A stretch of 64,000 nt of DNA, taken from an uncultured Bacilli bacterium. Its GTDB lineage: Bacteria; Bacillota_I; Bacilli_A; RF39; UBA660. Shown here one piece after another: positions 53,454 through 62,069 of this stretch (positions are counted from its first letter, which is position 1; each line of letters starts with the position of its first letter). The notes below the pieces were generated by a model. The model made no database searches and had not been told where the DNA came from. It worked only from the letters and a program-made list of their open reading frames with translations. Position numbers and translations under genes: made by a program. The stretch is from NCBI GenBank assembly GCA_934167695.1, contig CAKPLP010000006.1, positions 21,492-85,491 on the forward strand. The letters run 5' to 3'.

Positions 53454-53924
53454 ATGTCAAAAGTTTTTGTTAGTAAAAAGCAAATAATAAGTATTGAGGA
53501 GTTCATGGAAAATTATATTGGTAAACAATATGATGGTGATAATAAATTAACCCATAGGGAAATGATGCTTTATTTGTATGAAAAGGGATTAAAAGTTCCT
53601 CGTAAAGTAAGTTTTGATATAGTAAGAAAGGAAACTATTTTGAATGGAACTTATATTGTAGTTAAGGATAAGGCTTCACAAGTGTTGATTTATGAAAATC
53701 CAAGATTAAAATCACTTGATAGTTTATTAGAGGAATTAAGATCCAAAGCAAATTTGGTTAAAACAGCTAAAATTAGAAGGAAAATTCTTAAAGAAATTGA
53801 TGCTGTAGATAATGAATTTAATAATGATGAGTATGATGATGAAAATTATTTTGTTGAAAAACATAATAGAAATAAACAATTTGTAATTAGAAACAAAAAT
53901 TTATATAGAAAAATAAATTATTAG
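53454..53924 (+). CDS. Unknown 156-residue protein between a T-box and thrS
   Basis: The start is ATG 53454 (MSKVFVSKKQIISIEEF) behind AGGAGG; the longer frame from 53385 runs through the T-box and is ruled out. The protein is basic and soluble with an acidic patch (DEYDDENYF, about 130) and no recognised domain. It is the first gene after the T-box and ends 15 bases before thrS, so it is made only when tRNA-Thr is poorly charged. The lack of a TGS domain in the thrS product is worth noting beside it, but no TGS-like pattern is visible here. The function is unknown. Confidence 0.7.
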   Translation: MSKVFVSKKQIISIEEFMENYIGKQYDGDNKLTHREMMLYLYEKGLKVPRKVSFDIVRKETILNGTYIVVKDKASQVLIYENPRLKSLDSLLEELRSKANLVKTAKIRRKILKEIDAVDNEFNNDEYDDENYFVEKHNRNKQFVIRNKNLYRKINY

Positions 53925-53939
53925 AAATGAGGAGATAGT

Positions 53940-55694
53940 ATGATAAACATAAAGGAGAATGAAAAGTTAAGTGTTATGAATCATTCTTGTGCACATTTAC
54001 TTGCACAAGCAGTAAAACATTTATATCCAAATGCTAAGTTTTGGGTTGGTCCTGTTATTGAGGAAGGCTTTTATTATGATATTGATTTAGGTGATGTTAC
54101 TTTAACTGAAGAAGATTTACCAAAAATAGAAAAGGAAATGAAAAAAATATCAAAGGATGGTAAAAGAATAGTAAGAGAGGAACTTACTAAAGATGAGGCT
54201 TTGAAAAAATTTGGTGATGATCCTTATAAAGTTGACTTAATATCTAGAATGAATGAGGAAGATACTGTTATTAGTTGTTATACTCAAGGTGATTTTACAG
54301 ACCTTTGTCGTGGACCTCATGTTGAAACGGTTAAAGAGTTAAAGCATTTTAAATTATTGAAAGTTTCTGGAGCTTATTGGAAGGGTGATTCTAATAATAA
54401 AATGTTGCAAAGAATTTATGGAATATGTTTTTCTACAGAGGAAGAGTTAGAGGAACATTTAAAATTCTTGGAAGATTGTAAGCAGAGAGATCACCGTAAA
54501 TTAGGAAAAGATTTAGGAATCTTTATGTTTGCTGATTTAGTTGGTAAAGGGCTTCCTATGTGGCTTCCTAATGGTTTTATTGTAAGACGTAATTTAGTTG
54601 ATTATATTACAGATAAGGAAATATCTTTAGGATATAAACACGTTATGACACCATCACTTGGAAATGTTGACTTATATAAAACATCTGGTCACTGGGATCA
54701 TTATAAAGATGATATGTTTCCTGCTATGGAACTTGATGATGAGGCATATGTACTTCGTCCAATGAATTGTCCTCATCATATGATGATGTTTAAAAATAAA
54801 TTACATTCTTATAGAGATTTACCTATTAGAATTGCTGAAATTGCTAATGACTTTAGATATGAAGCTAGTGGAGCTGTATGTGGAATAGAAAGAACTCGTG
54901 CTTTTACTCAAAATGATTCTCATATTTTTTGTAGACCTGATCAAATTAAGGATGAATTTAAGGGTGTTATTCAATTAATTCTTGATGTATATAAAGATTT
55001 TGGATTTAAGGATTATAAATTTAGATTAAGTTTAAGAGATAAGAATGATACATTAAAATATTTTGGAAATGATGAATTATGGAGTAAGAGTGAGCGCGAA
55101 TTACGTGAGGTGTTAGAAGAGTTAGGTGCAGATTATTATGAAGCTGAAGGTGAAGCTGCTTTTTATGGTCCTAAGCTTGATGTTCAAGTAAAGAGTGCTA
55201 TTGGTCATGATGTAACTTTATCAACTGTTCAATTAGATTATCAACTTCCTGAAAGATTTGAACTTACTTATGTGTCTGAAACTGGGGAGAAGGTTAGACC
55301 GGTTGTTATTCATAGAGCAATTTTGGGTTCTTTGGATAGATTTATTGCATTTTTACTTGAAGAGACAAAAGGAGTACTTCCTTTATGGCTTGCTCCAGTT
55401 CAAGTTGAAATAATTCCTGTTTCAGTTGAGCATCAAGGTGAGTATGGAGAAGAAATTCTTAGAAAGTTAAAAAGTGAAGGTATAAGAGTTGAACTTGACT
55501 CTAGAAATGAAAAAGTAGGTTATAAAATGCGTGAGGCTCAGACTATGAAAATACCTTACTCAGTAGTTATAGGAGATAACGAAAAGAAGGATAATTTAGT
55601 TACTTATAGAAAACATGGAAGTGATGAAAAAACAACAGTTTCTATAGAAGAGTTTATTGAATTATTAAAAAAAGAAATAAATACTAAAGCATAA
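53940..55694 (+). CDS. thrS: Threonyl-tRNA synthetase lacking the TGS domain
   Basis: ThrS charges tRNA-Thr and edits Ser-tRNA-Thr. The 584-residue protein starts at ATG 53940 behind GAGGAGA and opens directly with the editing domain (HSCAHLLAQAVKHLYP, about 16-31; later CRGPHV). The roughly 60-residue N-terminal TGS domain of the usual 640-residue enzyme is absent. The class II core has motif 2 FRYEASGAV, NCPHHMMMF with the zinc-ligand Cys, motif 3 HRAILGSLDRFIAFLLEE, and a C-terminal anticodon-binding domain (about 470-580). It is regulated by the T-box at 53224. Confidence 0.97.
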   Translation: MINIKENEKLSVMNHSCAHLLAQAVKHLYPNAKFWVGPVIEEGFYYDIDLGDVTLTEEDLPKIEKEMKKISKDGKRIVREELTKDEALKKFGDDPYKVDLISRMNEEDTVISCYTQGDFTDLCRGPHVETVKELKHFKLLKVSGAYWKGDSNNKMLQRIYGICFSTEEELEEHLKFLEDCKQRDHRKLGKDLGIFMFADLVGKGLPMWLPNGFIVRRNLVDYITDKEISLGYKHVMTPSLGNVDLYKTSGHWDHYKDDMFPAMELDDEAYVLRPMNCPHHMMMFKNKLHSYRDLPIRIAEIANDFRYEASGAVCGIERTRAFTQNDSHIFCRPDQIKDEFKGVIQLILDVYKDFGFKDYKFRLSLRDKNDTLKYFGNDELWSKSERELREVLEELGADYYEAEGEAAFYGPKLDVQVKSAIGHDVTLSTVQLDYQLPERFELTYVSETGEKVRPVVIHRAILGSLDRFIAFLLEETKGVLPLWLAPVQVEIIPVSVEHQGEYGEEILRKLKSEGIRVELDSRNEKVGYKMREAQTMKIPYSVVIGDNEKKDNLVTYRKHGSDEKTTVSIEEFIELLKKEINTKA

Positions 55695-55695
55695 T

Positions 55696-55738
55696 AAAAA
55701 CTACCAAACTATTTTAAAACTAGTTTGGTAGTTTTTTT
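55696..55738. terminator. Strong bidirectional terminator between thrS and the convergent gene
   Basis: AAAACTACCAAACTA and TAGTTTGGTAGTTTT form a perfect 15-bp stem with A and T runs on its two sides. Confidence 0.92.
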
Positions 55739-56707
55739 GTTTTCTTTAAGTATTAAAGTACAATTTTTTATATATTCTTTTTGACTTAAAAAATCTTTTA
55801 AATAGTGTTGTCTTATTAGATCTAATTTAATATTAGCAGATGCATTAGAATTAATAGTATCAATTATTTTATCTTCCATTATAATTGAAATCATTGTTAA
55901 ATATTCATTATTTAAACTATTTAGGGCATGTATTAAATCTATTTCATCTAATTGTTGATAACAATTTATTAATTCATTACAAATATTATTAACTATTATT
56001 AATTTTTCCTTTGTATCATTTATACTAATATTATTTATTAAATTATACAAATTATTTATATAAATATCTATATCATTATTTTTAATGTTTGGTATTTTAT
56101 TATTATTTATTTCTTCTATAGTTTCTATAATAACTGTTTTTTCAATGTTTAGTAATTGTTTTAAAACAGTTTTATTTTCTTTGTTTTTTTTATAATCTTT
56201 TAATATGTCATCTAATATATTTAATATTTCTTTTTGCCTTCTAGTATTTAAATAAATTGAACTGTCTGTTATATCATTTATTAAATTAATTTCTATTTCA
56301 CTATTTGATAGACCTTGTTGTAATTTTATATATTTGTTATTAACAGTAGTAGTTTTTTCTTCTTCTTTTTTTATATTTTCTTGTAAATATTTTTTAATTT
56401 CTTCGTCTGTTGCTTCTTTCTTTTCTGACTCGTTAAGTGTAAATAAATTATTTTGATTATTAAGCCAATCTATATTAAAAATTATTTTATGATTTAGAGA
56501 AGATATAGAATAATCAATAGTCTGGATTGGTTTATTAGTTATGAAGTCGTGATAGCAATTATCATTGTTATCATATATTACTAATATCTTTTCTTTATTA
56601 AATAATTTATCGAATTTCTTTTGTAAATTTTTTTTAAAATATAATTTTAATGTTGGAATTTTATCTATTGTATAACAATCTATAAAATATATATTTTTAA
56701 TCTTTAT
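55709..56707 (-). CDS. Unknown 332-residue protein with an apparent ATA start
   Basis: On the minus strand an uninterrupted frame runs from 56707 to the stop at 55709. AAGGAG (56716-56721) lies eight bases upstream of ATA 56707, the only codon with a normal spacing; the ATG inside GGAGATG reads ATG-ATA-CCA-TAA. Between 56707 and a TTG at 56050 there is no in-frame ATG, GTG or TTG, so a 113-residue version is all that a standard gene finder would call. The N-terminus reads KIKNIYFIDCYTIDKIPTLK; further on come a charged stretch (NESEKKEATDEEI), and helices rich in Asn, Ile, Lys and Leu. No membrane segment or family is recognised. The composition resembles the giant gene at 19889. Confidence 0.72.
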   Translation of the reverse strand: MKIKNIYFIDCYTIDKIPTLKLYFKKNLQKKFDKLFNKEKILVIYDNNDNCYHDFITNKPIQTIDYSISSLNHKIIFNIDWLNNQNNLFTLNESEKKEATDEEIKKYLQENIKKEEEKTTTVNNKYIKLQQGLSNSEIEINLINDITDSSIYLNTRRQKEILNILDDILKDYKKNKENKTVLKQLLNIEKTVIIETIEEINNNKIPNIKNNDIDIYINNLYNLINNISINDTKEKLIIVNNICNELINCYQQLDEIDLIHALNSLNNEYLTMISIIMEDKIIDTINSNASANIKLDLIRQHYLKDFLSQKEYIKNCTLILKENKKTTKLVLK

Positions 56708-56904
56708 GGTATCATCTCCTTTTTGCCTTTTTCATTATAAACTTTTTTTCTTTATTTTCCAAGTTAAATTTGCAAGTCAATATAAAAAACATATCTTTAG
56801 TGTAAAGTTTACAGATCTTTTTTAAAAGTTATTTACTAAATTTGTATTTTGTAGTACTATAAAATTGAGTAGTGGCTCATGGTGGTGAAAAGTGGGGGAT
56901 TGTT

Positions 56905-57336
56905 ATGTTGATGGGTGAATATCTTCATAATCTTGATGAAAAAAATAGGTTAATTATTCCTTCTAAGTTTAGAATGGAATTAGGTGATAAGATTGTTGTC
57001 ACTAGAGGTTTAGAAAAATGCCTATTTTTGTATTCTGTTGATGATTTTCAAAAGATTGTTGATAAGTTAAAAGCAATTCCTTTTACGAAGAAAGAAGTTC
57101 GTGAGTTTATGAGATTTTTTCTATCAGGCGCTACTATTGTAGAATTTGACAAACAAGGTAGAATTACTATTCCATCTACATTAATTACTTATGCAGAAAT
57201 GAAGAAAGAATGCATAGTTATTGGTACTGGTGATCGTCTTGAAATCTGGAATAAGAATGTATGGGATGAATTTTATAATTCTACAAAGGATAATATGTCG
57301 GAAATAGCTGAAAAGTTATTTAGTTTTGATGAGTAG
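56905..57336 (+). CDS. mraZ: Transcriptional regulator MraZ
   Basis: The start is ATG 56905 (MLMGEYLHNLDEKNRLIIPS) behind GGGGGAT; the frame from 56872 contains the ribosome site. The 143-residue protein has two AbrB-like halves with the DEKNRLIIP and DKQGRITIP motifs (about 12 and 85). MraZ binds repeats in front of its own operon and represses the division cluster. It is first in mraZ-rsmH-ftsL-PBP. I could not pick clear MraZ-box repeats upstream; TGGTGGTGAAAAGTGGGGG at 56880-56898 is the candidate region (TGG/GTGGGG units). Confidence 0.95.
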   Translation: MLMGEYLHNLDEKNRLIIPSKFRMELGDKIVVTRGLEKCLFLYSVDDFQKIVDKLKAIPFTKKEVREFMRFFLSGATIVEFDKQGRITIPSTLITYAEMKKECIVIGTGDRLEIWNKNVWDEFYNSTKDNMSEIAEKLFSFDE

Positions 57337-57344
57337 GTGATGAT

Positions 57345-58268
57345 ATGCATATTAGTGTTTTAAAAGATGAAGTAATCGCAAACTTAAATTTAAAAGAAAA
57401 TAGTGTTATTGTTGATATGACTTTAGGTTATGGAGGACATAGTAGCAGCATCTTAAAGAGAATAAAAAAGGGGTTTTTATTCGCCTTTGATCAGGATAGT
57501 GAAGCGATAGAATATAGTACTAAGTTTTTACAAAAATTTGGTACTAACTTCACTATTATTAAGAGTAATTTTGTACACATGGAAGATGAGTTGAAAAAGC
57601 GAAACGTTGAAAAAGTTGACGGTGTTTTATTTGATTTGGGCGTTTCTAGTCCTCAACTTGATGAGGATGAAAGAGGTTTTTCTTTTCATCATGATGCAAA
57701 ACTTGATATGAGAATGGATCAAAGTAGCTCACTTGATGCTTATAAAGTTGTTAATACCTATTCTCAAAATGAATTAACAAGAATCTTTTTAGAATATGGT
57801 GAGGATAAATATAGTAAAAGTATTGCTAGAAATATTGTTAAAGCAAGAGAAGAAAAGCCTATTGAAACAACTTTGGAATTAGCAGAAATTATTAAAAATA
57901 GTGTACCTGAGAGTGTAAGAAGAAAGAAACATCCTGCAAGACAAATATTTCAAGCTATTAGAATAGAAGTAAATCATGAACTTGATGTAATTGAACCAGC
58001 ACTTGAAAGTGCATGTAAAATGCTTAATGTAGGTGGAAGAGTAGAAGTTATTACGTTTCATTCGTTAGAAGATAGGATCGTAAAAAAGTATTTTAAAAAA
58101 ATTACTAAAATAGATGAAAACGTAAAAGGACTTCCTAATATACCAGATGAATATTTGCCGGACTTTAAACTTGTTTATAATAAGGCGATCGAAGCAGGAA
58201 AAGAAGAACTTGAAAAAAATAATAGAAGTAGGAGTGCTAAATTAAGAATTATTGAAAGAATAAAATAA
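57345..58268 (+). CDS. rsmH: 16S rRNA (cytosine-N4) methyltransferase RsmH (MraW)
   Basis: RsmH methylates C1402 of 16S rRNA using S-adenosylmethionine. The 307-residue protein starts at ATG 57345, eight bases after the mraZ stop, behind AGGTGATG. SAM-binding and family motifs are VDMTLGYGGHSSSIL (about 24-38), FDLGVSSPQLDEDERGFSFH (near 100), LDMRMDQ, RHPARQ-type KKHPARQIFQAIRIEVNHEL and ITFHSLEDRIVKKYF. It is the second gene of the cluster. Confidence 0.97.
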   Translation: MHISVLKDEVIANLNLKENSVIVDMTLGYGGHSSSILKRIKKGFLFAFDQDSEAIEYSTKFLQKFGTNFTIIKSNFVHMEDELKKRNVEKVDGVLFDLGVSSPQLDEDERGFSFHHDAKLDMRMDQSSSLDAYKVVNTYSQNELTRIFLEYGEDKYSKSIARNIVKAREEKPIETTLELAEIIKNSVPESVRRKKHPARQIFQAIRIEVNHELDVIEPALESACKMLNVGGRVEVITFHSLEDRIVKKYFKKITKIDENVKGLPNIPDEYLPDFKLVYNKAIEAGKEELEKNNRSRSAKLRIIERIK

Positions 58269-58282
58269 GGGGATGACTATTT

Positions 58283-58588
58283 ATGACAAAAAAGGAAAAG
58301 GTAAAAAAAATAGTTAAAATTTCAAAATTTGAAAAATTGTTGTATACAGTTGCTATTGTTTTAGGTCTTGTTTCACCAATTTCAATAGTTTTTTCAAAAG
58401 CTACATTATCCCAAATTAACTTTGAAGTAGAACAGAAAAAGCAAAAAATTGATGAACAAGAAAAAACAAATGATAGTTTAGCAATGACTATTGATGAATT
58501 AGCATCATTAACTAAGATTCAAGAAGTTGCACAAGAAGAAGGTTTGAGTTATAATAATGCTAATATAAAGATTGTTCAAGATAATTAA
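58283..58588 (+). CDS. ftsL: Cell-division protein FtsL
   Basis: This 101-residue protein starts at ATG 58283 behind GGGGATGA. It has a basic cytoplasmic head, one membrane segment (about 21-40) and an extracytoplasmic coiled coil (about 45-80, FEVEQKKQKIDEQEKTNDSL), the FtsL topology. Sequence identity in this family is low; the assignment rests on topology and on its place between rsmH and the class B PBP. It bridges FtsB/DivIC and the septal synthase. Confidence 0.85.
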   Translation: MTKKEKVKKIVKISKFEKLLYTVAIVLGLVSPISIVFSKATLSQINFEVEQKKQKIDEQEKTNDSLAMTIDELASLTKIQEVAQEEGLSYNNANIKIVQDN

Positions 58589-58601
58589 AAAGGTGATATG
58601 T

Positions 58602-60752
58602 ATGCGAAAAAAAAAGAGAAAAAACAATATTAAATATAGTAAGTTAGTAGTGTTTTTTTCTCTTTTTTTATTTGCTCTAATGATAGGAAGACTATTACAA
58701 CTTTCTGTTTCTAAAAAAATTGATGATGTTAATTTAAAAGAATTGGCAAGTAAGAGAACTACTAAAACTGATACTATTAAAGCTAAAAGGGGAACTATTT
58801 ATAGTGCTAATAATGATGTTCTTGCTCAAAGTGTTACATCTTATAAATTGATTGCCTATCTTAGTCCAAAAAGAACTACTAATAAAAATAAACCCCAACA
58901 TGTTGTTGATAAAGAAAAAACAGCTGAAGCACTGGCTCCTATATTAGGGATGGATAAAGATGAAGTACTTAATTATTTGAATAGAAAAAATGTTTATCAA
59001 ACTGAATTTGGTAGTAAGGGAAAAGGGCTTACAGAGATAGAAAAAAGTAAAATAGAATCTTTAGACTTACCGGGACTTGACTTTATAGAGAGTTATAAAA
59101 GATATTATCCTAAGGGAAATTTTTTATCTTATACTTTGGGTTATGCTCTTACTAATGATGATGATGACTCAATAACTGGTAAAATGGGGCTAGAACTTTA
59201 TTATGATAATATTTTAAAGGGTGAAGATGGCTATATTACTTATCAGAAGGACTTAAAAGGTTATAAGATTGCTGGTACAAAGGAATATACTAAAGATGCT
59301 GTACAGGGAAAAAATATTTATTTAACTATTGATAGTAACGTTCAATTTTTTGTGGAACAGGCTTTAACTAATGCAAAAAATAATTATGGTTATGAGTGGT
59401 TTACTATGGTTATTATGGATGCAAAGGATGGAAAGATATTAGGAATGAGTTCTAATCCTAACTTTGATCCTAATACTAGAGAGAATATTACTAATTATTT
59501 GGATCTTACTATTTCATCTCCTTATGAACCAGGTTCTACTATGAAAACTTTTACATATATGGCTGCTATGGAAAATGATGTTTATAATGGTAGTGAAACT
59601 TATGAAAGTGGTACTTATACAACTGGAGATGGTACTATTATTGGAGATTGGAATCGTAATGGTTGGGGTACAATTACTTTCGATAGGGGTTATGCCTTAT
59701 CAAGTAATGTTGGTGTAATTAATTTGATTAATAGACATATGAATTCTGCTATGCTTAGAAATTATTTTAGAAAATTAGGTTTTGGTAAAAAAACTGGTAT
59801 AACATTACCAAATGAAAAAACTGGTTTACTTAATTTTAAATATGAAACAGAAATTTATAATGCTGGATTTGGTCAAGGAATTACAACAACGCCTATGCAA
59901 AATGTTCAAGCTTTGTCTGCTCTTACTAATGATGGGATTATTTTGAAGCCATATGTTGTTTCTAAAATAGTTGATCCTGATACTAATGAAGTTATTTATA
60001 AAGGAAAGAAGAAAACTGGAGAAAGAGTGGCTTCTAGTCAAACAGTTAATAAAATGATTGAACTTATGAGTGATACTGTTAATGGTATTGGTAATACTGG
60101 TAGTGGTTTTAGAATTGAGTCTGGTCAGTTAATCGGAAAAACAGGTACTGCTCAAATTGCCGCTGAAAATGGTAGTGGTTATTTATCTGGTAAGGAGGAT
60201 ATTATTTCATCTTTTTCTGGAATATATCCTAAAGATGATCCTGAAATAATTATTTATGCGTCTATGAAAAGACCTACTGCTGGCAGTCAAAAGGGCCTTT
60301 CAACCGCAGTTAAAGAAGTTGTTAGTAATATTGCAAAGTATTATGGTGAAAGTGTTGATAGTACAACAGCACTTGATAATGTTACTTCTTATAAGTTGCC
60401 TTCATTTATTAGTAAGAAAACGGAAAATGTAAAGAATACTTTGAGTTCTAATGGTATTAATAATGTTATTGTTGTTGGTAATGGTGATAAAGTAATAAAA
60501 CAATATCCAAGTAAAAATGCAACAATTACTAATAAAGATAAAGTTTTCTTAGTGACTAATGATAGCAATGTAGTTATGCCTGATGTTATAGGTTATTCTA
60601 GTAAAGATAGTGAGATTTTGCTTAATCTTTTGGGTATTAAAGTTAAATTAAATGGTACTGGTTATGTTACTAATCAAAGTATTCCTGCTGGAACACCTAT
60701 TACGAATAATATGGAAATTACTTTGGATTTAAATCCAAAATTTAGTGATTAG
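58602..60752 (+). CDS. ftsI: Class B penicillin-binding protein with PASTA domains (FtsI/PBP2B/SpoVD type)
   Basis: The start is ATG 58602 (MRKKKRKNNIKY) behind AAGGTGAT. The 716-residue transpeptidase has an N-terminal anchor (about 15-33), a dimerisation domain with KRGTIYSANNDVLAQS, and a penicillin-binding core: STMK (about 311-314), SSN (about 367) and KTGTAQ (about 512). Two C-terminal PASTA modules follow (about 600-655 and 660-714, VVMPDVIGYSSKDSEILL). It crosslinks septal peptidoglycan with a SEDS partner, perhaps FtsW at 40733. Bacillus has both PBP2B and SpoVD in this position; which one this is cannot be settled here. Confidence 0.95.
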   Translation: MRKKKRKNNIKYSKLVVFFSLFLFALMIGRLLQLSVSKKIDDVNLKELASKRTTKTDTIKAKRGTIYSANNDVLAQSVTSYKLIAYLSPKRTTNKNKPQHVVDKEKTAEALAPILGMDKDEVLNYLNRKNVYQTEFGSKGKGLTEIEKSKIESLDLPGLDFIESYKRYYPKGNFLSYTLGYALTNDDDDSITGKMGLELYYDNILKGEDGYITYQKDLKGYKIAGTKEYTKDAVQGKNIYLTIDSNVQFFVEQALTNAKNNYGYEWFTMVIMDAKDGKILGMSSNPNFDPNTRENITNYLDLTISSPYEPGSTMKTFTYMAAMENDVYNGSETYESGTYTTGDGTIIGDWNRNGWGTITFDRGYALSSNVGVINLINRHMNSAMLRNYFRKLGFGKKTGITLPNEKTGLLNFKYETEIYNAGFGQGITTTPMQNVQALSALTNDGIILKPYVVSKIVDPDTNEVIYKGKKKTGERVASSQTVNKMIELMSDTVNGIGNTGSGFRIESGQLIGKTGTAQIAAENGSGYLSGKEDIISSFSGIYPKDDPEIIIYASMKRPTAGSQKGLSTAVKEVVSNIAKYYGESVDSTTALDNVTSYKLPSFISKKTENVKNTLSSNGINNVIVVGNGDKVIKQYPSKNATITNKDKVFLVTNDSNVVMPDVIGYSSKDSEILLNLLGIKVKLNGTGYVTNQSIPAGTPITNNMEITLDLNPKFSD

Positions 60753-60800
60753 TATATGAATTGGTTTGTTATATATGATATACTATAGATGGTGATGTAA

Positions 60801-61337
60801 ATGGAAAAGAAAAAAACAAAAAGAGAAATAGTAAAGATGTTATTAAATTCTGATATAGATGAGAAGGATGAAAGAGAGTTACTTGATTTATTAGTAGATC
60901 AACCTATTTCTATTGATGTTGATAAAGAAGAGGATTCTAAAAGAACAAGAGGAGATATTATTGCAGATAAAATTTCTGAAATTGCTGGTAGTTGGAGTTT
61001 TATAATTTTATTTATTATATTTTTAGCATTTTGGATTATTTTAAATGTATATGTTTTAAAAGAAGGTAATCAAATTGATCCGTATCCTTTTATTCTTTTA
61101 AATTTAGTTTTATCTTGTATTGCTGCTTTACAGGCTCCAATTATTATGATGAGTCAAAATAGACAAGCTCAAAAAGATAGTTTGAGAGATCAAAACGATT
61201 ATCGTATAGATTTAAAAAGTGAACTTATTTTGGAAGAGTTACATGATAAAATGGATAAGATTATAAAAGAACAAAAGGAAATTAAAAAAATGCTTATAGA
61301 AAATAGTGAAGACAGGGGAGAGGATTATGAAATTTAA
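60801..61337 (+). CDS. DUF1003 membrane protein
   Basis: This 178-residue protein starts at ATG 60801 behind GGTGATG. A cytoplasmic charged N-terminus (about 1-65) leads into two membrane segments (about 68-92 and 102-122) within the DUF1003 pattern RGDIIADKISEIAGSWSF, then FWIILN, DPYPFILLNLVLSCIAALQAPIIMMSQNRQ in consecutive parts, and a C-terminal coiled coil. The family is unknown in function. It overlaps the lipoprotein gene by 11 bases. Confidence 0.9.
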   Translation: MEKKKTKREIVKMLLNSDIDEKDERELLDLLVDQPISIDVDKEEDSKRTRGDIIADKISEIAGSWSFIILFIIFLAFWIILNVYVLKEGNQIDPYPFILLNLVLSCIAALQAPIIMMSQNRQAQKDSLRDQNDYRIDLKSELILEELHDKMDKIIKEQKEIKKMLIENSEDRGEDYEI

Positions 61338-61806
61338 TAAAAAAAATATAATGTTACTATTGATATTTGGTTTAGTTCTTCTTGTTGGCGGTTGTGATGA
61401 TGTAGATAATTATGATGTTGTAACTTGTACTAGAACTGCAACGCTTAGTGATAGTAACACAACAGCAGATCTAGAATATAAAATATATTATGAAGGTGAC
61501 TATGTTAAAAAAACTGTATCAGTAGAAAAGATTACTTCAAGTGATAAAAGTATTTTAAATAAATATAAAAGTTCTTATGAAAGTGTTTTTTCAAAATATA
61601 AGGATATAAAATATTATGATAATGTTGTAAAATTAAATAAAAATACTGTTACTAGTACTACTAAAATAGATTATACTAAAGTTGATACAGATAAAATTTT
61701 AGAAATAGAAGGTGACAATGGTAACATTTATACAAAAGATGGAAAAGTAAAATTAGATACTTTAATTAAAACATATAAGAAATATGGCTCTAAATGTGAT
61801 AATTAG
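61327..61806 (+). CDS. DUF1307-like (YehR-type) lipoprotein
   Basis: The start is ATG 61327 (MKFNKKNIMLLLI) behind GGGGAGAGG; it overlaps DUF1003 by 11 bases. A signal peptide with lipobox LVGGC (Cys near 23) predicts lipid anchoring on the outer membrane face. The 159-residue protein has one further Cys pair (VVTCTRTA and SKCDN at the end), and a beta-rich body resembling DUF1307/YehR lipoproteins. The function is unknown. Confidence 0.8.
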   Translation: MKFNKKNIMLLLIFGLVLLVGGCDDVDNYDVVTCTRTATLSDSNTTADLEYKIYYEGDYVKKTVSVEKITSSDKSILNKYKSSYESVFSKYKDIKYYDNVVKLNKNTVTSTTKIDYTKVDTDKILEIEGDNGNIYTKDGKVKLDTLIKTYKKYGSKCDN

Positions 61807-61818
61807 TCATCTTTTTTT

Positions 61819-61893
61819 GTCTAGATAGCTTAATGGATAGAGCGCTTTCCTCCGAAGAAAGTGATGTAGGTTCGATTCCTATTCTAGACACCA
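61819..61893 (+). tRNA. tRNA-Arg (CCG)
   Basis: The acceptor is GTCTAGA/TCTAGAC with A73 and encoded CCA. Anticodon stem CTTTC/GAAAG has loop CTCCGAA (anticodon CCG). The T arm contains GTTCGATTC. Confidence 0.95.
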
Positions 61894-61952
61894 TTTTTAT
61901 AAAAATATAGTGACTTATTAGTAATACTTATGTTATTATATTTATGTTACTT

Positions 61953-62026
61953 GCCGATATAGTATAGTGGTAGAACAGATCCTTGGTAAGGATCAGAGGA
62001 CAGTTCAATTCTGTCTATCGGCACCA
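61953..62026 (+). tRNA. tRNA-Thr (GGT)
   Basis: The acceptor is GCCGATA/TATCGGC with encoded CCA. Anticodon stem GATCC/GGATC has loop TTGGTAA (anticodon GGT). T arm GACAG/CTGTC has loop TTCAATT. Confidence 0.93.
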
Positions 62027-62069
62027 TTTATTTTATGTATGTAAATAATATTATTAAGGTGATTTAATT

